From an uncultured bacterium (lineage in GTDB: Bacteria; Bacillota; Clostridia; Oscillospirales; Oscillospiraceae): a DNA stretch of 21,887 nucleotides. Position numbers and translations under genes: made by a program. Numbering within the stretch: the first letter of the stretch is position 1; the number at the start of each line of letters is the position of its first letter. The notes under the pieces are model-generated. The model worked only from the letters and a program-made list of their open reading frames with translations, ran no database searches and had not been told where the DNA came from. Shown here one piece after another: positions 15,501-21,887 of the stretch. The stretch lies in the NCBI GenBank assembly GCA_905215665.1, contig CAJMQR010000009.1, positions 1 to 21,887 of the forward strand, written 5' to 3'.

Positions 15501-16854
15501 TGACAAAGGACTGAAAGGTAGCGGCGACTTCGCCGTCCTTCAGAATGACGGCGCCGAACTCCGTGATCACGTCCTGACTGGGGGAAAGGCCGGTCGTCTC
15601 CAGATCGAAAGCAACAAACTCCCCCTCCAGCGGCATATTCCCGGCGCCATGGACGGCGACGCGGTCATCCAGATCGTTGATGAAATAGCCCTCGCAGCCG
15701 TAAAGAATTTTGATATTCCTGTCCGTACCGGCAACCTTGTTTTTGGACGCTTTCAGTGCGTCCGGGAAGGAGGAAGCCACACCATGATCCGTGATGGCGA
15801 TGGCCTGATGCCCCCAGCGGGCGGCGGTGGCCACGGCCTCCCCGGTCTTGGTCAGCGCATCCATCATGGACATGGTGGTGTGCAGGTGCAGCTCCACGCG
15901 CTTCTCGGGCGCGGTATCCTCGCGCCTCGGCGCCTGCGCCGCCTGTATGGCGATCGGCTCGAGAACGATATCGTTTTCAAAGCGGCTGAAGGTCACCTTG
16001 CCGAAGATTTTCACCCACTGGCCGGGCTTTTTGATGTTTTCAATGATAGTCTTTGCCAGCTCCGCATCCATATAACGGTTGACGCGCAGAGAGCCGGTAT
16101 AATCCGTTACGTCAAAGGAAACGACCCATGCGTTGCTTTTTTTAAGCTCCCGGTGATCCACGGCAAATACGCAGCCCTCGACAATCACCTTGCCCACGTC
16201 GTTTTCCAGAGAGACCTCGCGCATCGGCACCGGCGTGCCCCGGAAGGGCTTGCCGAAAATCATGGGTGTGGTTTCCGCGGCCTTTTTCTGCGGGGCATCG
16301 CGGAACACGGGGGCGGGAATCTCTTTCATCGCCTCCTGCCGTATCCTTGCGGTTTCGTCAAAGAGCCGCTCCCCCTCCGCATCGCTTCCGGGTACGACGG
16401 TGATTTTCGTCCGGAGCTGGAAGCGCTCGGCAAGATGCCGCTCCGCCACGGGCAGATAGGGCTCCAGCGACTCCTTGCCGTTGGCGCGGAGGTAGAGCGT
16501 CGAGCTGCCCTCGCAGATCTCCCAGCGGCAGCCCGCCAGCGTCGCGGCGGCGGGAGAATATGCCGCAATCAGGCAGCGGTTCAGCTCCGCATCCTCGATG
16601 TCCGCGGCGCTCTCCTTTGGAAAATGCGGCAGGATCTCCACCCTGCGAATGCCGTAATGCCTCTGCAGATCCTCGCAGAGCGCCTCCAGCTCCCGCGCCG
16701 GGACATATTGCGGAAATGCCACATCCAGAGAGATCTGCCGTTCCTCTCTGCCGATCTCCGCACGGCAAACCGCCGCCTGCTCTAATACGGCACGCAGCGG
16801 TTCTTCCGGCGTATATTCAAAAAACATCTGCAAAAGCGGGACAGAATTGGCCAT
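12562..16854 (-). CDS. polC: DNA polymerase III alpha subunit, PolC type
   Basis: Replicative DNA polymerase of low-G+C-type Gram-positives with built-in proofreading. 1430 residues against about 1437 in B. subtilis, so full length. Order of parts: N-terminal domain (1-225), OB fold (about 228-310), PHP domain starting HLHTTMSMMDA (near 322) and interrupted by a DnaQ-like 3'-5' exonuclease (FDLETTG near 416 through HHRASDDA), then PHP resumed. A four-cysteine zinc module (CPKC...CPEC, near 903-930) and the polymerase core with catalytic Asp residues in PDIDLNFSGEYQ (near 956) follow. The ATG at 16854 has AGGAG overlapping the ispG stop codon. Last gene of the housekeeping operon; the common Bacillus neighbour proS is absent here, with ispG in its place. 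Confidence 0.98.
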   Translation of the reverse strand: MANSVPLLQMFFEYTPEEPLRAVLEQAAVCRAEIGREERQISLDVAFPQYVPARELEALCEDLQRHYGIRRVEILPHFPKESAADIEDAELNRCLIAAYSPAAATLAGCRWEICEGSSTLYLRANGKESLEPYLPVAERHLAERFQLRTKITVVPGSDAEGERLFDETARIRQEAMKEIPAPVFRDAPQKKAAETTPMIFGKPFRGTPVPMREVSLENDVGKVIVEGCVFAVDHRELKKSNAWVVSFDVTDYTGSLRVNRYMDAELAKTIIENIKKPGQWVKIFGKVTFSRFENDIVLEPIAIQAAQAPRREDTAPEKRVELHLHTTMSMMDALTKTGEAVATAARWGHQAIAITDHGVASSFPDALKASKNKVAGTDRNIKILYGCEGYFINDLDDRVAVHGAGNMPLEGEFVAFDLETTGLSPSQDVITEFGAVILKDGEVAATFQSFVNPKRKLEQQNIELTGITDDMLKDAPDISEVLPEFLRFCGGRPLVAHNADFDVGFLNAAAERLGMDFNPTYIDTLVLAQNLLPQLSKHKLDLVAAALHLPEFNHHRASDDALTCGQIYLRFAEMLKQRGVSDIQGINEDMLSLRAGSRISNRHAKHIILFAKNQTGLRNLYHLISDAHLKYYKRTPCIPKSELTRYREGLIIGSACEAGELFQAIVSQKNHAELLRIASFYDFLEIQPLSNNRFMLAKGIARDEEQLREFNRTVVRLGEALHKPVCATGDVHFLNPEEEIYRRILLATKGFPDCDRENPLYFRTTDEMLKEFSYLGEEKAYEVVVKNTNLIADMCDTIRPVPHNLFAPKIENSVEDLKALVYGKMHRLYGDNPPELVRQRVETELHDIITCHYDVIYMSAQKLVQNSLENGYLVGSRGSVGSSIVAYMSGITEVNSLPAHYRCPKCKYCTFDVPDGINCGADLPDAVCPECGEKLDKDGFNIPFETFLGFGGSKVPDIDLNFSGEYQAKAHAYCVEMFGASHVFRAGTIGTVAEKTAYGYVKKYLAERNLTVSRAEENRLAAGCVDVRRTTGQHPGGLVVIPQENEIWDFCPVQHPADDIHTDIITTHFEYHSMEENLLKLDMLGHDDPTMIRMMEDLTGVDAQKIPLDDKETMSIFISSKVLGYENDSILGPTGAVAIPEFGTSFVRGMLVDTKPKQFDTLIRLSGFSHGTDVWLGNAKDLILSGTATVGEAIGCRDDIMLYLIKCGMPEMRAFKIMESVRKGRGLPEGAEEEMRAAGVPDWYIGSCRKIQYLFPKAHAAAYVMMAFRIAWFKVHYPMAFYAAYFYRRSQKDGFDAVMMTHGIETVKAHIKAINSNPDRTAKDDDLLTTLEVCYEFYLRGFEFSNIDLYESHATKFIIRDGKLLPPFVAVSGLGETAAWDIMEGRKDRRFISIEEFSAACPKVSKTHIEKLRDAGAFGDLPDTSQMTLF

Positions 16855-16863
16855 TTTTTGCTC

Positions 16864-17901
16864 CTAAAGTTTCTCTATGTAAGACAGCAGCGCCGGCAAA
16901 AGCTCATCGTACGGCAGCTTTTCGCGCAGCTCTCCCTTCACAAACAGCACGCCGCAGCCCTCGCCGCCGGCAATGCCGACATCCGCCTCGCGCGCCTCGC
17001 CGGGGCCGTTGACAACGCAGCCCATCACCGCAACGGTGAGGTTCTTGTCACAGTCGCGAAGCGCCTGCTCCACACGGTTGGCAAGGCCGATCAGATCGAT
17101 TTTCGTTCTTCCGCAGGTCGGGCAGGAGATCAGGTTGATTCCCTGCGGCCGCAGGCCGGCAGCCTTCAGAATGGACTTTGCCGCATAGACCTCGCGCACC
17201 GGGTCGGCCGTGAGGGACACACGGATGGTATCTCCTATACCCATGCACAATAGGCCGCCGATCCCCATGGCGGATTTGATGGTGCCCATATACTCTGTGC
17301 CCGTCTCGGTCACACCGACATGCAGGGGGTAGTCGCTTTTTTCATGCATCAGGCGGTAGGCCTGCATCATCAGGGGAACGCTGCTGGACTTCATGGAAAC
17401 GCAGATATCCTCAAAGCCGTACCGCTCCAGCAGCGCGATGTGCGAAAATGCGCTCTCTACAAGTGCCTCCGCCGTCGGGTGCCCGTATTTTTCAAGCAGC
17501 GTCCTGTCCAGACTTCCCCCGTTGACGCCGATGCGGATGGGAATGTGATGCGCGCGGCAGCAATCCACCACGGCGCGCACCTTCTCCTCCCCGCCGATGT
17601 TGCCGGGGTTAATGCGGATTTTCGCCGCGCCGCCCTCGGCCGCCGCAATCGCCAGACGGTAGTCAAAATGGATATCCGCGACCAGCGGCAGCGGTGAAGC
17701 CGCCGCAATACGCCGGAAACCCTCCGCCGCGGCCATATCAGGTACCGCAAGACGGACAATCTCGCAGCCGGCAGCTTTCAGCGCGGCAATCTGCGCAAGG
17801 CTTCCCTCCACATCGGAAGTGGCCGTATTCAGCATCGACTGGATGGAGACCGGCGCGCCTCCGCCGATCTTCACCCCGCCGACAGTAATCTGTCTTGTCA
17901 C
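16864..17901 (-). CDS. ispG: 4-hydroxy-3-methylbut-2-en-1-yl diphosphate synthase
   Basis: Penultimate step of the MEP isoprenoid pathway: reductive ring-opening of MEcPP to HMBPP by a [4Fe-4S] enzyme. 345 residues, the usual short bacterial form (TIM barrel plus Fe-S domain). The three cluster Cys and the Glu ligand are visible: SCPTCGRT (near 259) and MGCVVNGPGEA (near 291, with E seven residues after C). PVSIQSMLNTATSD is the N-terminal family signature. The start is a GTG at 17901 with GGAGG six bases upstream, only two bases after the rseP stop, so translation is tightly coupled. Confidence 0.97.
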   Translation of the reverse strand: MTRQITVGGVKIGGGAPVSIQSMLNTATSDVEGSLAQIAALKAAGCEIVRLAVPDMAAAEGFRRIAAASPLPLVADIHFDYRLAIAAAEGGAAKIRINPGNIGGEEKVRAVVDCCRAHHIPIRIGVNGGSLDRTLLEKYGHPTAEALVESAFSHIALLERYGFEDICVSMKSSSVPLMMQAYRLMHEKSDYPLHVGVTETGTEYMGTIKSAMGIGGLLCMGIGDTIRVSLTADPVREVYAAKSILKAAGLRPQGINLISCPTCGRTKIDLIGLANRVEQALRDCDKNLTVAVMGCVVNGPGEAREADVGIAGGEGCGVLFVKGELREKLPYDELLPALLSYIEKL

Positions 17902-17903
17902 AA

Positions 17904-18962
17904 CTAGCCTCCAAACAGCTTGAAAATATCCTTGAATGTGATAAACGCCATGAACAGCAGGAGGATAACCATTCCCGCACCGTGCAGATATGCTTCATAC
18001 TTCGGATTCAGCTTCCGGCGCAGGAGCTTCTCGACCGCGGCGGTCAGCAGCAGGCACACCACACGTCCGCCGTCCAGAGCCGGAATGGGCAGAAGGTTCA
18101 TTACGGCAAGGTTGATTGCGATGAAGGCGAAGAAATACAGCACGTTCAGAATGCCGATGCCCACCGTCTCGGACTGCGTACCCGCCTGCGTGACCACGGA
18201 AACAATCCCGACCGGGCCGCTCATTTCATTCAATCCCGCTTTGCCCGTCAGAAGATCCTGTAATCCCAGGCGCACAAGGCGGGTGAAGTCCCGGCACTGA
18301 TCCCACGCATAAGAAAGCACGGAGCCAAGCGTTTTATTGCGCAGCGGGAAGGTAAAGCCGTAGCGCTGCTCGCCGTTATAGTCGAGCCGTTTCAGTGTCA
18401 GATTCGAAAGCTCCACCTTCTCCCCGTCGCGGATAACCACAACATCGTAGACCTTCGTGCTGTTGCGCTCGAGCAGCATGGTAATATCGCCGTTGATATA
18501 TACCCGTTCGCCGTCGATGGAATAAATCCGGTCTCCCACCTGAAAGGCCTCTGCGGATTCGTAGGGGCAGCCTTCGGCGAATTCACCGAAGGTCGTGCCG
18601 GGAATCGCATCAAAGCGGATGCTGACAAAAAGCACCGCAATCAGCACCCCGGCCACAAAGTTCATAAAAGAGCCGGCCACCAGAATGATCAGGCGCTTCC
18701 AGACCTTCGCGTTGCCGAAGGCGCGGGGATTGTCGCTCTCGCCATCCTCGCCCTCCATGGCGCAATAGCCGCCGATGGGGATGCAGCGCAGAGAATAGGT
18801 TGTTTCGCCCTTCTGCTTTTTGAAGATTGCCGGCCCCATGAAAAGGGAAAACTCATTTACCTGCACACCGGAAAGCTTCGCGCAGATGAAATGCCCCAAT
18901 TCGTGCACAAAAACCAGCACACCAAAGAGGAAAATCGCCAGAATAATATACAATGCGGTCAA
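17904..18962 (-). CDS. rseP: Site-2 zinc metalloprotease, RseP/RasP family
   Basis: Intramembrane protease that cuts transmembrane segments such as anti-sigma factors and leftover signal peptides. 352 residues. Zinc motif HELGH at 20-24 in the first membrane helix, a PDZ domain in the middle (GDRIYSIDGERV), and the third zinc ligand in NLLPIPALDGGRVV (near 290). The C-terminal helix ends in a short cytoplasmic tail. No ATG fits: a TTG at 18962 is preferred because GAGGTG, a six-base match to the 16S end, lies six bases upstream and gives the family-like N-terminus MTALYIILAIFLFG. A GTG at 18971 is the alternative but has a poor ribosome binding site. 10 bases separate it from dxr. Confidence 0.93.
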   Translation of the reverse strand: MTALYIILAIFLFGVLVFVHELGHFICAKLSGVQVNEFSLFMGPAIFKKQKGETTYSLRCIPIGGYCAMEGEDGESDNPRAFGNAKVWKRLIILVAGSFMNFVAGVLIAVLFVSIRFDAIPGTTFGEFAEGCPYESAEAFQVGDRIYSIDGERVYINGDITMLLERNSTKVYDVVVIRDGEKVELSNLTLKRLDYNGEQRYGFTFPLRNKTLGSVLSYAWDQCRDFTRLVRLGLQDLLTGKAGLNEMSGPVGIVSVVTQAGTQSETVGIGILNVLYFFAFIAINLAVMNLLPIPALDGGRVVCLLLTAAVEKLLRRKLNPKYEAYLHGAGMVILLLFMAFITFKDIFKLFGG

Positions 18963-18972
18963 TAGAGCCACC

Positions 18973-20118
18973 TCACATTGCTTCCGTGACGGCAATTCTC
19001 GCCGCACGGTCGCTTTTCAATACATCTTCCAGCTCCGGCGCGGAGACGAAGGGCACTGCGTCCATCGCTCTGCGCACCAGCCGGGGAATATCATAAAAAC
19101 CAATCCTGTCCTGCAGGAACAGAGCCACCGCAGCTTCGTTCGCGCCGTTCATAACCGCGCAGGCGTTGCCGCCGCGCTCCGCTGCCTCCCGCGCCAGCGC
19201 AAGGCAGGGAAAAGCCGCGGCATCCGGCCGTTCAAAGGTCAAAGGTCCGCAGGACGTCAGATCAAGACCGGGAGCAGGATTCTCCTGCCGCTCAGGATAG
19301 GTCAGAGCCAGCCGGATCGGCACGCGCATATCCGGCACGCCAAGCTGCGCCATCATTGCGCCGTCGCGGAATTCCACCAGCGAATGCACGATGCTCTGCC
19401 TGTGGATCACCACGTCCACCTTGGAAAGCGGCATGGCATACAGATGCATCGCTTCGATAATTTCCAGTCCCTTGTTCATAAGGGTGGCACAGTCGATGGT
19501 GATTTTATTCCCCATCTTCCAGTTCGGATGCCGGAGCGCATCCGCCTTCGTCACTTTTTGGAGTTCCTCCGGCGTTTTCCCAAAGAAGGGTCCGCCGGAG
19601 CAGGTCAGGATCAGGCGGCGGATCTCACGCCTGTCTCCGCAGCCCATCAGGCACTGGAAAATCGCGGAGTGTTCCGAGTCCACCGGGACAATCTCTGCGC
19701 CGTATTCCCGGGCAGCCTGCATGACCAGCGCGCCGGCGCAGACCAGCGTCTCCTTGTTGGCAAGGGCGATGCGCTTTTTTCTGCGGATCGCGGCCAGCGT
19801 CGGCCGAAGACCCAGCATGCCGACCACCGCCGTTACGACGGTGTCCGCCTGTTCGTGCTGCGCAGCCTCCAGAAGTCCCTCCATCCCGGAGAGGATGCGG
19901 AGCTTCTGTCCGTCCAGAGCGTCCTTCAGCTCGGCGGCCGCCTGCGGCGTCGCCATAACGGCAAGCTCCGGCTTGAACTTGCGGCACTGCTGTGCCATGA
20001 GCTTCACATTGCTGCCCGCCGTCAGCGCGGCAACTCTGACCGGAAGCTGTTCCAGCACCTCAAGCGTCTGCCGTCCGATGGAGCCGGTGCTGCCGAGGAC
20101 CGATACACACTTTGTCAT
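18973..20118 (-). CDS. dxr: 1-deoxy-D-xylulose 5-phosphate reductoisomerase
   Basis: Second step of the MEP pathway, DXP to MEP with NADPH and a divalent metal. 381 residues, similar to B. subtilis Dxr. The Rossmann motif LGSTGSIG is at 8-15, metal-binding DSEHSAIFQ near 146, and TCSGGPFFGKT then NKGLEIIEAMHLY follow, all family landmarks. The ATG at 20118 is chosen because it gives the family N-terminus MTKCVSVLGSTG; an upstream TTG at 20133 has no ribosome binding site. It begins one base after the cdsA stop, and has no strong Shine-Dalgarno of its own, so it probably relies on translational coupling. Confidence 0.97.
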   Translation of the reverse strand: MTKCVSVLGSTGSIGRQTLEVLEQLPVRVAALTAGSNVKLMAQQCRKFKPELAVMATPQAAAELKDALDGQKLRILSGMEGLLEAAQHEQADTVVTAVVGMLGLRPTLAAIRRKKRIALANKETLVCAGALVMQAAREYGAEIVPVDSEHSAIFQCLMGCGDRREIRRLILTCSGGPFFGKTPEELQKVTKADALRHPNWKMGNKITIDCATLMNKGLEIIEAMHLYAMPLSKVDVVIHRQSIVHSLVEFRDGAMMAQLGVPDMRVPIRLALTYPERQENPAPGLDLTSCGPLTFERPDAAAFPCLALAREAAERGGNACAVMNGANEAAVALFLQDRIGFYDIPRLVRRAMDAVPFVSAPELEDVLKSDRAARIAVTEAM

Positions 20119-20119
20119 A

Positions 20120-20962
20120 TCACTTTGCCGCAAACGGGATGAGCAGCATCAGAATCTCGGTCAGCGGCGCGACGATCATGGTACTGTCGAAGCGGTCGAG
20201 AATCCCGCCGTGGCCCGGCAGCAGATTCCCGTAATCCTTGATACCGACCTGACGCTTTACCACAGAGAGGGTCAGATCGCCTATGATGGAACCGATCGCA
20301 CCGACCACGCCGTAAATTGCCGCATACAGATAGTTGACCTGCGTGAAGCCGAAGCAGCGGTTCAGCAGCAGCGTATAGCCCAGCATGGCGAGGATATTCG
20401 TCACGATGCCGCCGATCGCGCCCTCAACGGTCTTTTTCGGACTGATGACGGGCGCCAGCTTGTGCTTCCCGCAGGCACGACCGACAAAATACGCGCCGCT
20501 GTCGGCCACCATGGACAGCAGGAAGGCAACCAGAATCAAAAACTTTCCGTCCTCCATTCCGCGCAGGCGCACCAGCGCGCCGATCAGGAAGGGATAGACA
20601 AAGCCGCTGAAGACCGCCACGCACAGGGCGCTGAACTGCAGCTTCGTATGCGCCGCGAGCAGCTCGCAGAACAGAGCGGTGAAATAGACAAACAGCCCGA
20701 TGAGCATGCTGACCCAGAGCGTATGCTCCGAGACGACCGCGCAGGCGCGCAGCCACGACCACATCACATTCGCCGCGGCCATCACCGCGGTGTAAATCAA
20801 AATCCGCTTGTGCTTCAGCAGGCCGGTGCGCCACAGCATCTCATAGGCCCCGATCACACACGCCGCCGCAAACAGAATCGCCGTCGCCAGCGGCGGCAGA
20901 AAGAGGACAACCGCCAGCAGCAGCGGCAGGCCGATGCAGGCAACCAGAATACGAATACCCAT
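20120..20962 (-). CDS. cdsA: Phosphatidate cytidylyltransferase
   Basis: Makes CDP-diacylglycerol from phosphatidic acid and CTP, the branch point of phospholipid synthesis; integral membrane enzyme. 280 residues with seven or eight hydrophobic segments. The C-terminal signature is complete: GDLTLSVVKRQVGIKDYGNL followed by LPGHGGILDRFDS (about 230-262), and PVISPKKTVEG (near 170) is also typical. The ATG overlaps the last base of the uppS stop (TAATG), with GGAGGGG upstream. Confidence 0.97.
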   Translation of the reverse strand: MGIRILVACIGLPLLLAVVLFLPPLATAILFAAACVIGAYEMLWRTGLLKHKRILIYTAVMAAANVMWSWLRACAVVSEHTLWVSMLIGLFVYFTALFCELLAAHTKLQFSALCVAVFSGFVYPFLIGALVRLRGMEDGKFLILVAFLLSMVADSGAYFVGRACGKHKLAPVISPKKTVEGAIGGIVTNILAMLGYTLLLNRCFGFTQVNYLYAAIYGVVGAIGSIIGDLTLSVVKRQVGIKDYGNLLPGHGGILDRFDSTMIVAPLTEILMLLIPFAAK

Positions 20963-21696
20963 TACTTTACCCCTCCAAACCGGCGGTTGCGGCCGTTATA
21001 GGCGGCGATCGCCTTTTCCAGTTCCTTCGGCCCGAAATCCGGCCAAAGCACATCCGTAAAATAATATTCCGCATAGGCGGACTGCCATAACAGAAAGTTT
21101 GACGTTCTCAGTTCTCCTCCGGGCCGGATGACCAGCTCCGGGTCGGGAATACCGGCAGAATACATCCGCGCGGAAAGCACTTCCTCTGTCAGCTCCTCCG
21201 GGTGGCACTTGCCGTCCACGCAGTCCTGCGCAAACTGCCGGGCAGCGCGCAGAATCTCCATTCTCCCGCCGTAGTTCAGGCAGAAGTTCACCTGCACTCC
21301 CTCATACTGTCTGGAACGCTCCGCGGCAATCCGCGCCTCCTCCTGCAGCTCCGGGGAAAGGCGTGTCAGGTCACCGAAAAAGCAGAAGCGGACGCGGTTT
21401 TTGTCCATATCCGCGATGGCCTCGCGAAGATAGCGCTCCAGCAGCTCCATGATGGCGTCCACCTCTTCCTCCGAGCGCTTCCAGTTCTCCGTGGAAAAGG
21501 CGTAGACCGTCAGATATTTCAGTCCGATGGATTTTGCGTAGTTTGCGATGGTACGGAACGCTTCCGCGCCGACCTTATGCCCGGCCTGACGGGGCAGACC
21601 GCGTTTTTTCGCCCAGCGCCCGTTGCCATCCATGATGATGGCGATGTGCGTCGGAACGGGACGCAACAGCGCGGGCTGTTTTTTGCGAAATAGCAT
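20962..21696 (-). CDS. uppS: Isoprenyl transferase (undecaprenyl diphosphate synthase)
   Basis: Cis-prenyltransferase that extends farnesyl-PP with IPP to the C55 carrier for peptidoglycan. 244 residues. Mg-binding D23 in IIMDGNGRWAKKRG (20-33), YAFSTENWKRS (65-75), and Mg-binding E210 in SAYAEYYF are present. The pyrophosphate-binding stretch reads RPGGELRTSNF (191-201) where most homologues have RTSGExRxSNF; both arginines and the Ser are kept. The ATG at 21696 has GGAG seven bases upstream. A terminator hairpin ends only 11 bases before the start codon. Confidence 0.96.
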   Translation of the reverse strand: MLFRKKQPALLRPVPTHIAIIMDGNGRWAKKRGLPRQAGHKVGAEAFRTIANYAKSIGLKYLTVYAFSTENWKRSEEEVDAIMELLERYLREAIADMDKNRVRFCFFGDLTRLSPELQEEARIAAERSRQYEGVQVNFCLNYGGRMEILRAARQFAQDCVDGKCHPEELTEEVLSARMYSAGIPDPELVIRPGGELRTSNFLLWQSAYAEYYFTDVLWPDFGPKELEKAIAAYNGRNRRFGGVK

Positions 21697-21707
21697 AGCG
21701 ATACTCC

Positions 21708-21736
21708 AAAACGCAGCCGCCGGGAAGGCGGCTGCG
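21708..21736 (-). terminator. Intrinsic terminator/attenuator between frr and uppS
   Basis: A perfect 10-bp stem (CGCAGCCGCC and complement, 21727-21736 with 21712-21721) around a 5-base loop, followed on the minus strand by TTTT (21711-21708). It lies directly in front of the uppS ribosome binding site (21704-21707), leaving no room for a promoter after it. Confidence 0.75.
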
Positions 21737-21760
21737 AGGTTTCTAACGTGTTTCGGGCGC

Positions 21761-21887
21761 TTACAGCTCCATCAGTTCCTTTTCCTTGACAGCGCATGCC
21801 TCGTCGACCTTTTTGATGTATTTGTCGGTCAACTCCTGCAGATCCTTTTCCGCCTTTTTCTGGTCGTCCTCGGTGATCTCGGACTTT
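21761..21887 (-). CDS. frr: Ribosome recycling factor (C-terminal 41 residues only)
   Basis: Splits post-termination ribosomes together with EF-G. Only the end of the gene is inside the window: it reads KSEITEDDQKKAEKDLQELT and closes with KEKELMEL and a TAA stop. This is the final helix of the three-helix bundle, matching the known RRF ending (EDD...LTD..IKK...KE.ELM). Its position before uppS is the standard Firmicutes order, which supports the call despite the short piece. Confidence 0.93.
   Translation of the reverse strand, partial: KSEITEDDQKKAEKDLQELTDKYIKKVDEACAVKEKELMEL

Noticed and set aside
18820..21001. Plus-strand open frames of 440-536 codons opposite rseP, dxr and cdsA
   Set aside because: Antisense shadows of well-conserved housekeeping genes; translations rich in Arg, Gln and His with no family resemblance.

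Overview
The window (about 58% G+C by eye) looks like a chromosomal piece of a Clostridia-class Bacillota, most likely a gut-type Oscillospirales relative. The evidence is a Gram-positive PolC replicase, the Firmicutes order frr-uppS-cdsA-dxr-rseP-ispG-polC, AGGAGG-type ribosome binding sites and an LplABC-type sugar uptake operon. Taxonomy is inferred from gene content only.

Left part, 1-11026: an accessory carbohydrate locus in two divergent arms. The minus arm reads AraC-type regulator (5363-6211), solute-binding lipoprotein (3592-5250), two CUT1 permeases (2652-3599 and 1752-2639), then a secreted GH2 glycosidase lipoprotein that runs off the left edge. No ABC ATPase is present, as is usual where a shared MsmX-type ATPase serves several importers. 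The plus arm (6304-11026) is one tight operon: ADP-ribosylglycohydrolase-family protein, D-lyxose/D-mannose isomerase, LacX-type mutarotase, PfkB fructokinase and acetyl-esterase-like hydrolase. The simplest reading is import of a possibly acetylated mannose- or lyxose-containing glycoside, release of the sugar, isomerisation to a ketose (mannose to fructose) and phosphorylation to fructose 6-phosphate. The ADP-ribosylglycohydrolase-like protein is the unexplained member.

Middle, 11026-11340: a gene-free stretch. It holds an A+T-rich 169-bp element with imperfect 30-bp terminal inverted repeats and a central 15-bp-arm palindrome (MITE-like), then two strong G+C-rich hairpins acting as the boundary between converging transcription units.

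Right part, 11341-21887, all on the minus strand: a two-gene unit (uridine phosphorylase and an 84-residue single-pass membrane protein) with its own good sigma-A-type promoter, then the housekeeping operon frr (partial) - uppS - cdsA - dxr - rseP - ispG - polC. This joins ribosome recycling, the MEP isoprenoid pathway, undecaprenyl carrier and phospholipid precursor synthesis, a site-2 protease and the replicative polymerase. A perfect intrinsic terminator sits between frr and uppS, immediately in front of the uppS ribosome binding site, so expression of everything downstream must pass it or start inside it.

No tRNA, rRNA, CRISPR array, phage gene or transposase was seen. The most unusual items are the MITE-like element, the ADP-ribosylglycohydrolase homologue heading a sugar operon, and the frr/uppS terminator.
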